From Chloroflexota bacterium (GTDB taxonomy: Bacteria; Chloroflexota; Anaerolineae; J102), in contig PIVW01000406.1 in assembly GCA_003353825.1 (NCBI GenBank), positions 1-5,339 of the forward strand: a stretch of DNA of 5,339 bases, read 5' to 3'. The position numbers and the translations under genes were made by a program. The notes below the pieces were generated by a model that did not search any database, was not told the origin of the DNA, and saw only the letters and a list, made by a program, of their open reading frames with translations. Shown one piece after another: positions 1 to 4,650 of this stretch; the stretch's first letter is position 1; every line of letters begins with the position of its first letter.

Positions 1-524
1 ACGATGTTATGATCAGCAGGCCATCGCCGGCTACCAGTTTGAGCCGTTGGGAAACAAATACTTTGCTGGACAAATTGACCGCCCGAGAGATCATGACTTG
101 CCCGGTGATATCGACCAGACGCGACTGCCCTTTGGAAGAAGCAGCCAGGATCCTGCTCGAAAAAAAGTTCGGCGCCATGCCGGTGGTGGAGGAGGGCGAA
201 CTGGTGGGGATCATCACTGAAAGTGATATCTTCAGGTTTTTAGTGCAGATGCTAAGTGGAGGAGATGAACCCGGCCTGCGCTTTGTATTACGGGTCGAAC
301 GGAACGCAGGTGTTCTGGCACAATTGGCCACTATCGTCAACGACAATGGTGGGGCGATTGTAGCCATGGCAACGATCAATGAAACGGGTGGCACCCACAA
401 ACAGGTGTTGGTCAAAGAAGAGGGGGGAGATGTAGCGAATATGCGAGCGGCGTTGAGACAGGTTGATATTGAGGTTGTGGACGTGAGGGCGCGAGGGGAT
501 TGTAGGGGTGACACGCTCGCTTGA
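1..524 (+). CDS. CBS domain-ACT domain protein (AcuB-like), 5'-partial
   Basis: Probable ligand-sensing regulatory protein of the cytoplasm. CBS pairs bind adenosyl nucleotides and ACT domains bind small metabolites such as amino acids; the actual ligand and partner are unknown. Numbering from the ATG at base 9, residues 26-82 form one CBS repeat (AREIMTCPVIST, then GAMPVVEEGELVGIITESDI). Residues 89-160 look like an ACT domain (GLRFVLRVERNAGVLAQLA, then an NGGAIVAM turn). The stretch SPATSLSRWETNTLLDKL at residues 6-22 matches the linker between the first and second CBS repeats of AcuB-type proteins. The frame is open to the window edge (codons GAT GTT precede the ATG), so the ATG at 9 is probably internal and the first CBS repeat lies upstream. 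No ribosome binding site is seen before base 9. The family call is good; the 5'-partial reading is inferred from domain architecture. Confidence 0.85.
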   Translation, partial: DVMISRPSPATSLSRWETNTLLDKLTAREIMTCPVISTRRDCPLEEAARILLEKKFGAMPVVEEGELVGIITESDIFRFLVQMLSGGDEPGLRFVLRVERNAGVLAQLATIVNDNGGAIVAMATINETGGTHKQVLVKEEGGDVANMRAALRQVDIEVVDVRARGDCRGDTLA

Positions 525-564
525 AATTGGTGAGTGACACGGCCTAAAGATAGAATGTGCTGTC

Positions 565-1329
565 ATGTCAAAACGCCGCAAACTCGCCCCTCTGCTTCTT
601 ATCCTCTTCGGTGCCATCCTGGCCTGTGCTATCTTGGAGATGGCTGTGCGTGTGCTGGGCATGGATCCACCAAGCGGTGATCCAGCCTTCTTCTGGGCAG
701 ATGATGATCGCTTTGGCTGGTACCATGAAGCGGGCGCAGAGGGATATTACTTCAATCCGGCAGGCGAATATTATGCCTATGCCAGGGTCAACAGCGCCGG
801 GCTGATCGACCAGGAATACACAGAAGTCAAACCTGATGGCGTCTTCCGCATTCTTGTGCTGGGCGATTCTTTTACGGAAGGATTGCGCCTGCCCATGGAT
901 GCCTCTTTTCATAGTTACATCGAGCAAGCACTTAATGCCGGGGGAGCACAAAAGGTCGAGGTGATCAATGCTGGCGTCGCCGGTTGGGGTACCGATCAGC
1001 AACTTCTGTTCTACCGAGAGATCGGCCGCAATTATGAGCCTGATCTCGTGCTGCTGGCCGCTTTCCCAAGCAATGATGTTATGAATAACAGCCTGCCCTT
1101 AGAGCGTGAGAATTTCGGCGGCGTGCGTAAGCCTTATTTCCTGTTGGAAGGGGAAGGGGTGACTTTACATAATTATCCGGTGGGCTCTGAACCCGATCCC
1201 CTGGCTGTTGCTGAGCCGTCGCCTGAACCAGAACCCAGACCGGATCCACCTCTGGATTTCACCCAACCCGCTTTTGCTCGCTCCGCCCTCTATCGCTATC
1301 TCGCTATCTCGTGCCACGTTTGCGGGTAG
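565..1329 (+). CDS. SGNH/GDSL-family hydrolase, N-terminal part, ended early by a frameshift
   Basis: SGNH hydrolases are Ser-His esterases or acyl-transfer enzymes; the substrate is unknown here. Residues 8-26 (APLLLILFGAILACAILEM) form one hydrophobic segment after an SKRRK cluster, a signal anchor placing the enzyme outside the membrane. Block I with the nucleophile is LGDSFTEG at 99-106 (Ser102). The oxyanion-hole region is INAGVAGWGT at 134-143. A block III-like PSND is at 168-171. Residues 209-231 are rich in Pro, Glu and Asp and look like a flexible linker. The frame departs from the family after LYRYL (residue 246) and stops at a TAG eight codons later. The cause is an 8-bp duplication at 1295-1310, and the rest of the protein continues in another frame from 1311. 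No clear Shine-Dalgarno precedes the ATG at 565. The 254-aa product lacks the catalytic Asp-His block and is probably inactive. Confidence 0.8.
   Translation: MSKRRKLAPLLLILFGAILACAILEMAVRVLGMDPPSGDPAFFWADDDRFGWYHEAGAEGYYFNPAGEYYAYARVNSAGLIDQEYTEVKPDGVFRILVLGDSFTEGLRLPMDASFHSYIEQALNAGGAQKVEVINAGVAGWGTDQQLLFYREIGRNYEPDLVLLAAFPSNDVMNNSLPLERENFGGVRKPYFLLEGEGVTLHNYPVGSEPDPLAVAEPSPEPEPRPDPPLDFTQPAFARSALYRYLAISCHVCG
1295..1310 (+). repeat. 8-bp perfect tandem duplication causing the frameshift
   Basis: GCTATCTC occurs at 1295-1302 and immediately again at 1303-1310. One extra 8-bp unit changes the reading frame; deleting either copy restores a continuous SGNH hydrolase frame (...YRYL-VPRLRV...). 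The preceding bases (CTCTATC) are similar, so the site is prone to replication slippage and could in principle revert. Confidence 0.9.
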
Positions 1330-1745
1330 CTGCGCCCGCTCTGGCCCTTTCATTGGCAGCATGGGGCGTGATCGAACCGGGCTCTGAGACCAGCAATGCA
1401 GAGCAGGGACCCAATTACATCCCCACTGCATATGGCGTCTATCGACAACCGCAAGGGGAGGTCTGGGACGAGGGTTGGGCCACCACCGCCGCCCTGGTGC
1501 AGCAATTCAAGGTCGAGGTAGAGGCGGAGGGTGGGGAGCTGGCGGTGGCGCTATTACCGGCCCAGGAACAGGTGCAACCCGGCGCCTGGCAGCTCATCCT
1601 CGCTACCTATCCTGCTATGCAGACCCAGCGGTGGGACCTCGACCAACCCAACCGCTCTGTTCACATCTCTCAGCCTGACTTGCAGGGCGCCGGCCGCGAT
1701 CGTGGTCAGTTTCACCAGCACTCCATTCGTCGTTGGTGTTTCTGA
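1311..1745 (+). pseudogene. Displaced C-terminal part of the SGNH hydrolase
   Basis: This frame continues the hydrolase interrupted at about 1302. From 1311 it reads V/M-PRLRVAAPALAL, then GPNYIPTAYGVYRQP, then ELAVALLPAQEQVQPGAWQ and AMQTQRWDLDQPNR, typical of the region between block III and block V in this hydrolase type. Removing one 8-bp repeat unit joins LYRYL directly to VPRLRV in frame. The GTG at 1311 is not a convincing independent start. Family-like sequence ends near residue 115 (about base 1655). The remaining 29 residues are Arg-, His- and Gln-rich, with no DxxH motif, and I found no such motif in the other forward frames up to 1855. The gene therefore has at least two lesions, a frameshift and a lost or scrambled C-terminus. 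That it was once one gene with 565-1329 is well supported; the second lesion rests on my memory of the family. Confidence 0.75.
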
Positions 1746-1775
1746 CTGGCGCTCGCGGCCGTGGGCAGACTCCAA

Positions 1776-1798
1776 GGCGACCGCAAGGGTTCGACCCT
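1776..1798. repeat. Degenerate palindromic intergenic repeat (possible)
   Basis: GGCGACC at 1776-1782, a GCAA loop and GGGTTCGACC form an imperfect palindrome (one extra T and one change). Inside it AGGGT-TCG-ACCCT (1786-1798) is a perfect 5-bp hairpin. It resembles the short GGCGACC...GGTCGCC palindromes dispersed between genes in some Chloroflexota genomes. This comparison is from memory and only one copy is in the window. Confidence 0.3.
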
Positions 1799-1831
1799 AC
1801 CCGCGAGAACTCCGTTGGGCAAATATCAATG

Positions 1832-1848
1832 TGGCCCGGGCCATTTTT
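1832..1848 (+). terminator. Palindrome plus T-run, weak terminator candidate
   Basis: TGGCCCGGGCCA at 1832-1843 is a perfect 12-bp palindrome followed directly by TTTTT (1844-1848). It lies after the broken hydrolase and just before the convergent end of brnA, a sensible place for a terminator acting on plus-strand transcription. With a normal 4-nt loop the stem is only 4-5 bp, so the call is weak. Confidence 0.25.
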
Positions 1849-1855
1849 GTCCTCC

Positions 1856-2134
1856 CTACGCCCCTTCTTGCTCTCCATCGACATAAGCCTTGATTACCGC
1901 TTCTTTGATCAAAGCCTGGTAGGGCATGCCCATGGCATTGGCCCGTTCCTTCACCCTGTCCAAGACATATTCCGGGAAACGAATTGAGATCGCGCGCGAA
2001 GTGGGCTTGAGGTTGGGAAAGCTCACAGGTTGAGCGTCCTCAGGTTCGTAATAATCGGCCAGATTGATATCGGCCCAGAACTGGCGTTCCTCATCTTCGT
2101 TTGCGTACTCGGGCAATTCAAGTGGTTTTTTCAT
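1856..2134 (-). CDS. brnA: BrnA-like CopG/ribbon-helix-helix antitoxin
   Basis: Antitoxin of a type II BrnT/BrnA module: it should bind the BrnT ribonuclease toxin and repress its own operon as an RHH dimer. The 92-aa length is normal. The N-terminal part (EERQFWADINLADYYEP, residues 15-31) has the FW...DL.DYY pattern of CopG-type antitoxins. The RHH fold is at the C-terminal half: strand SRAISIRFP at 46-54, helix 1 about 55-67 (YVLDRVKERANAM), helix 2 about 71-85 (PYQALIKEAVIKAY). The start overlaps the end of brnT by 17 nt (2118-2134). GGGAGG (plus-strand 2144-2149) stands 9 nt before the ATG, inside brnT, so translation is probably coupled. Toxin-first order is typical for BrnT/BrnA. No terminator follows on the minus strand. 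Confidence 0.85.
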   Translation of the reverse strand: MKKPLELPEYANEDEERQFWADINLADYYEPEDAQPVSFPNLKPTSRAISIRFPEYVLDRVKERANAMGMPYQALIKEAVIKAYVDGEQEGA

Positions 2135-2417
2135 AGAGATCGGCCTCCCGTTTCTTGTTGAGGTCTCGAGCTGAGATCACACGGATTCTTTTGTCACGGA
2201 TCGTGTAAATGATAAATAGCAGACGACCCTGTCTTGTTTTTCCTACAATGATGCTTCTTGATTCGTTTAACGAGTGCGTGGGATCGGGATAAGCGCGCTT
2301 GTCCACATCGAAAAAAACTTCTTCCACTTCCGTGACGCTCACGCTATGTTTTTCTCGATTCTTATCACGATTTCCTTCATCCCATTCGAAAGCAATGGGG
2401 TCAGGTAGCCTTAGCAT
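2118..2417 (-). CDS. brnT: BrnT-family (DUF497) ribonuclease toxin
   Basis: Type II toxin related to the RelE superfamily that cleaves RNA and stops growth when not bound by BrnA. The 99-aa length fits the family. Hallmarks in order: FEWDEGNRDKNREKH at 10-24 (the FEWD...N..KH signature), VSVTEVEEVFFD at 26-37, YPDPTHS at 43-49, ESRSIIVGKTRQGRLLFIIYT at 52-72 (given as its key pattern: E52, R54, G59, G64-R65-L66-L67, Y71-T72) and RIRVISAR at 77-84. No truncation or missing core residue is visible. It is the first gene of the operon. It has a near-consensus promoter so close that the mRNA would be leaderless or almost so, and no Shine-Dalgarno precedes its ATG. The downstream antitoxin has a strong ribosome binding site, which would favour antitoxin over toxin synthesis. 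The family call is firm; activity is inferred. Confidence 0.88.
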   Translation of the reverse strand: MLRLPDPIAFEWDEGNRDKNREKHSVSVTEVEEVFFDVDKRAYPDPTHSLNESRSIIVGKTRQGRLLFIIYTIRDKRIRVISARDLNKKREADLYEKTT

Positions 2418-2425
2418 GTGTGAAG

Positions 2426-2453
2426 TGTATCATCTCATATATACAATTGTCAA
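2426..2453 (-). promoter_or_regulatory. brnTA promoter with overlapping inverted repeat
   Basis: On the minus strand a perfect -35 TTGACA (plus 2448-2453) is followed after 16 bp by GATACA (plus 2426-2431) as -10. The start point would fall at about 2419, only 1-2 nt before the brnT ATG, predicting a leaderless transcript. TGTAT (2426-2430) and ATACA (2441-2445) form a 5-bp inverted repeat with a 10-bp spacer over the -10 and spacer, and ACAATTGT (2443-2450) is an 8-bp palindrome touching the -35. Either could be the BrnA operator; this is inference. Confidence 0.55.
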
Positions 2454-2562
2454 TCTGATGTTGATTCAACCGCTCTTCTGCCACCCGCCCAGAAGTCTTC
2501 CCACCTCCGCCGTGATCTGGCCGGGTGACAATGGCTCCAGTTCGAGACAGAGTAACATGGTC
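2454..2562. other. Spacer between divergent brnT and vapB
   Basis: This part of the 207-bp divergent intergenic region carries no recognised gene. On the minus strand a 30-codon frame (2558 down to 2466) reads with protein-like composition (LELEPLSPGQITAEVGRLL), but it has no ribosome binding site and no family I recognise; it may be the tail of a deleted gene. Confidence 0.3.
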
Positions 2563-2617
2563 TTGCACCGTACACATGAACTGCGTAAAATATACACATT
2601 CCATCACTTATTTGGAG
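2563..2617 (+). promoter_or_regulatory. vapB promoter and ribosome binding site
   Basis: TTGCAC (2563-2568), a 17-bp spacer and TAAAAT (2586-2591, 5 of 6 to consensus) make a plausible sigma-70 promoter. GGAG (2614-2617) lies 7 nt before the ATG at 2625 and fixes that start. TACACAT occurs twice as a direct repeat, 2571-2577 in the spacer and 2593-2599 just after the -10, 22 bp apart (about two helix turns). That spacing would suit an autoregulatory VapB/VapC operator; this last point is inference. Confidence 0.5.
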
Positions 2618-2624
2618 ACAACCC

Positions 2625-2861
2625 ATGAATGTGCGCACAAACATCGTGATCGATCAAGATCTGGTCGAACTGGCCAAGGCCCTCACCGGTATTAAAACCA
2701 CGCGTGCGGTAGTGAATGAAGCCTTACGAACCTTAGTGCAGCGACGCGAGCAGGCTTCTGTGCGGCAGCTGCGCGGCGAACTTCGCTGGGAGGGAGATAT
2801 GGAGGCATCTCGGATGAGTCGCTTCGTCGACGAGGAACATGAAGTCGATGCTTCTCGTTGA
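2625..2861 (+). CDS. vapB: VapB-family antitoxin (orphaned)
   Basis: Antitoxin of a VapBC type II module: it binds DNA at its own promoter through its N-terminus and blocks the PIN-domain toxin with its C-terminal tail. The 78-aa length is normal. Residues 2-10 (NVRTNIVID) are the DNA-contacting strand. Helices follow at about 11-21 and 25-40 (TTRAVVNEALRTLVQRR), and the toxin-binding tail with the family's LRGELRWEGDMEASR pattern is at 49-63. The start is set by GGAG 7 nt upstream. It overlaps the start of vapC by 23 nt, the usual coupled arrangement. Its toxin partner is truncated, so this protein probably acts without a cognate toxin here and might neutralise a related VapC elsewhere (inference). 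The gene itself shows no damage. Confidence 0.85.
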   Translation: MNVRTNIVIDQDLVELAKALTGIKTTRAVVNEALRTLVQRREQASVRQLRGELRWEGDMEASRMSRFVDEEHEVDASR

Positions 2862-3033
2862 TTCGACAGTGTGGGTTGACTATTTCAATGGCAAGGTTAC
2901 ACCCGAAACCGACTATCACGTCTCCCTCTGCAAAACGGTATCAAGCAACGTCAAGTCCACCAGCAATATCTGCCACTTCTCCGCATACGCCCTGGCCGCA
3001 TCGCTGAACCCCCGCCGTGCAAACAAAGCATAG
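2839..3033 (+). pseudogene. vapC: VapC PIN-domain toxin, truncated after about 25 residues
   Basis: VapC toxins are Mg-dependent PIN-domain RNases of about 130 aa. Here the frame starts MKSMLLVDSTVWVDYFNGK and runs to TPETD (residue 25, base 2913), an excellent match to a VapC N-terminus, including Asp8, the first of the metal-binding acidic residues. A start at the internal ATG (2848) would also suit the family. From residue 26 the frame runs antisense through the 3' end of the ATPase gene and shows no PIN features; the other catalytic acidic residues and helices are absent. VapC-like sequence ends at 2913 and the ATPase stop codon occupies 2916-2918, so the breakpoint sits right there. No VapC C-terminal half was found on the far side of the ATPase. 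The 64-aa product cannot be an active RNase. Confidence 0.8.
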
Positions 3034-4352
3034 TGTACGTTCCATACTTCGCCATATGCCTGCAAATCCTTGATTACTTTCGGCGTTTTCTCTTCCACCA
3101 ACTCCCTGATCACCTTACGGTCGATCGCTTTTTCCGTCCACTTGCATTCTCCCAACAGGATGTCGCGCGTCCGCCAATTGATAGCGACCGCATCCACTTG
3201 CACGCGGCGGCTCCAATGACTGCCAACGGCTTCGGGCTCGAAAGGAAGCGCCTCTACTCGTCCCTGCTTTCGCAGCCATTCCTGCGCCAGTTGCTCGAAA
3301 GCGGTCTGCCCCACGAAGGCCCGCAATCCCTGTTTGACGCCGGCTAACAATCGTTCGGACTCAGTAGGAAGATATGCCTGATAGGAGTCGATGAAACGGA
3401 AATAGAAGCGGAAATAGGGATCGCTGAAGTGATACCTACCTTGGCGAGATTTCCGCAGCCGGGCGGGCGGGATGGTTACCGGCAGGCGTCGCTCCAGCAA
3501 TCGTAACGACTGCAATGTGGCGAGATACGTGGAAAGATGCGCTTTCCCCACCAGACTGGCATTGCTGATATCGTTCAAGGCGTGATGTCCACGGCCAATG
3601 GCTTTGAGAATGGCCAGATACGTTTGCGGTTCCCTCACCTCGTCATAAAGGAGAAACTGCGGCTCCGCCACAAACATGCTGCCTGGCGCCAGCACTACAT
3701 GTCGGATGTTTTCTACCAGCGAGCGCCTGGGGTCTAGCCATTCCAGATAGGCGGGAATGCCACCCACCATGGCATAAAGCGCCACCCGTTCTTCTAGCAA
3801 CCAGGTGGGGAAGAAGGAAGTCAAGGCGGCGAAAGCGAGAGGTTCCAGTAGCCACTGACCGGTCATGCGTCCGAAAAGAGGTGACTGCCGGGCCAATAAG
3901 GTCTCCATGGTACGCACGTGGGAGCCGCAAAGGACCAAGATCAACGCGCTAGTTTTGAAATGTTGATCCCACGCGTGTTGTAGGGCAGAGAGCATGGCTG
4001 GATCGGCCTCCGCAGCATAAGGCAATTCATCCAAAATGAGAATGCGGCGTTGTCCACGTAACAGAACTGCCGCGGCTTGCCAGAGTTCAGACCAACTCGC
4101 AAAGATGGGGGCCTGCTCAAAAGGCACGCCCAATAACTGAGCATACAGTTTTCGACGTTGCTGGGGGGCGGTCTCTTTTTCAGCTACCCAATAGAAAAAG
4201 GGAAGGTCGCTTCGCCGCGCCCATGTGTGCAACAACACGGTTTTTCCCACGCGCCGCCGTCCATAGAGTAGTATAAGCTGAGCCGGTCCGGGATGACGGC
4301 GGGTGATGAGATCGTTTAGGAAAGCGAGTTCACGTTCACGGTTGACAAACAT
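2916..4352 (-). CDS. P-loop ATPase with C-terminal DUF234 nuclease-like domain (COG1672 type)
   Basis: Predicted STAND/AAA-like cytoplasmic ATPase fused to a PD-(D/E)XK-type domain; the biological role of the family is not settled. All 478 residues are consistent with a full-length member. It opens MFVNRERELAFLNDL, then Walker A GRRRVGKT at 31-38, Walker B RRILILDELPY at 102-112 (Asp108-Glu109) and a sensor-like LILVLCGS at 137-144. A middle helical/winged-helix part includes YAMVGGIPAYLEWLD (193-207) and SLVGKAHLSTYLATLQSL (266-283). The DUF234 entry YHFSDPYFRFYFRFI is at 307-321. A nuclease core candidate is Asp387 in QVDAVA plus Glu402 and Lys404 in ILLGECKW, with Glu353 as a possible helix acid. 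GAGG lies 10 nt before the ATG, and a good promoter lies upstream. No terminator follows; its transcript would run antisense into vapCB. Candidate roles are defence or stress NTPase; I cannot choose. Confidence 0.87.
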   Translation of the reverse strand: MFVNRERELAFLNDLITRRHPGPAQLILLYGRRRVGKTVLLHTWARRSDLPFFYWVAEKETAPQQRRKLYAQLLGVPFEQAPIFASWSELWQAAAVLLRGQRRILILDELPYAAEADPAMLSALQHAWDQHFKTSALILVLCGSHVRTMETLLARQSPLFGRMTGQWLLEPLAFAALTSFFPTWLLEERVALYAMVGGIPAYLEWLDPRRSLVENIRHVVLAPGSMFVAEPQFLLYDEVREPQTYLAILKAIGRGHHALNDISNASLVGKAHLSTYLATLQSLRLLERRLPVTIPPARLRKSRQGRYHFSDPYFRFYFRFIDSYQAYLPTESERLLAGVKQGLRAFVGQTAFEQLAQEWLRKQGRVEALPFEPEAVGSHWSRRVQVDAVAINWRTRDILLGECKWTEKAIDRKVIRELVEEKTPKVIKDLQAYGEVWNVHYALFARRGFSDAARAYAEKWQILLVDLTLLDTVLQRET

Positions 4353-4375
4353 GGCAGATAAACCTCATGCAGAAT

Positions 4376-4404
4376 ATTATAATTGGCGTGTGGTCTATTT
4401 ACAA
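4376..4404 (-). promoter_or_regulatory. ATPase gene promoter
   Basis: On the minus strand TTGTAA (plus 4399-4404) and a perfect TATAAT (plus 4376-4381) are separated by exactly 17 bp. The start point would be near 4369, giving a leader of about 17 nt that includes GAGG 10 nt before the ATG at 4352. The -35 lies in the loop between the arms of an inverted repeat (4388-4411). Confidence 0.6.
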
Positions 4405-4411
4405 ACCACAC
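4388..4411. promoter_or_regulatory. Inverted repeat over the ATPase -35, operator candidate
   Basis: GTGTGGT (4388-4394) and ACCACAC (4405-4411) are perfect 7-bp inverted arms separated by 10 bp (CTATTTACAA). One arm lies in the promoter spacer and the -35 hexamer occupies the gap, the geometry of a dimeric repressor site. Neither strand has a T-run after it, so a terminator is unlikely. The binding protein is unknown; the RHH-like protein encoded from 4651 is one candidate (inference). Confidence 0.5.
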
Positions 4412-4605
4412 TTCTCGACAAAATTGATAATTTGATTTCGCTTGCTCTGAATATTTGGCATGACCTGTCCATGACCCAAAGTTGGCTAGTGACTGAGATC
4501 TGTGAAGATATCGTGAGTTCGCGGCAAGCCAATGTGTTCGCCGGACCGGTCAGATTCTCGCGAGAACAGGACGTTTGCTACGTGCTAGCGAGCGATTGAT
4601 TGTGC
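4412..4605. other. Intergenic region between ATPase and RHH-like gene
   Basis: No gene is supported here. The plus-strand frame from ATG 4351 to 4599 is open but has no ribosome binding site, no recognisable family, and overlaps the ATPase promoter. Notable sites are the perfect 12-bp palindrome TTCTCGCGAGAA (4555-4566) and CCGGACCGG (4541-4549) just before it, both upstream of the promoter at 4603-4611. Confidence 0.4.
4555..4566. promoter_or_regulatory. 12-bp perfect palindrome upstream of RHH-like gene
   Basis: TTCTCGCGAGAA is perfectly self-complementary. Its centre lies about 57 bp before the predicted transcription start (about 4618) of the gene at 4651, a position suited to an activator or an upstream repressor dimer. 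Its length makes a chance occurrence unlikely but not excluded; function is inferred from position only. Confidence 0.35.
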
Positions 4606-4642
4606 TATACTACAGAGCCACACTGTGTCACAACATTCGGAG
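4603..4642 (+). promoter_or_regulatory. Extended -10 promoter and ribosome binding site for the RHH-like gene
   Basis: TGC followed by TATACT (4603-4611) is an extended -10 element; no good -35 lies 16-18 bp upstream, as is common for extended -10 promoters. Transcription would start near 4618. GGAG at 4639-4642 lies 8 nt before the ATG at 4651, supporting that start over the ATG at 4600, which lies inside the promoter. Confidence 0.5.
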
Positions 4643-4650
4643 TAGAGGTT

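Noticed and set aside
288..1002. Minus-strand frames opposite the CBS-ACT and SGNH genes
   Set aside because: Antisense shadows with no motifs; the plus-strand frames have clear domains.
1785..1800. GGGTTCGACCC resembling a tRNA T-arm
   Set aside because: No 5-bp T stem with a 7-nt loop, and no anticodon arm, D arm or acceptor stem can be placed on either strand; it is better explained by a degenerate palindrome.
1615..1884. Several open frames on both strands across 1531-1987
   Set aside because: They run through the degenerate hydrolase end and palindromic DNA, and partly antisense to brnA; none has a start signal or family features.
3033..3347. Plus-strand frame of 104 residues inside the ATPase region, and similar frames at 3537-3737 and minus 3643-4144
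   Set aside because: Shadows of the ATPase gene, which has all family motifs in its own frame.
2901..4420. Insertion sequence or integron cassette carrying the ATPase
   Set aside because: No transposase, terminal inverted repeats, target duplication or attachment-site-like sequence was found at either edge.
4351..4599. Plus-strand open frame of 82 residues starting at ATG 4351
   Set aside because: It overlaps the ATPase start and promoter, has no ribosome binding site, a composition unlike a folded protein and no recognisable family.
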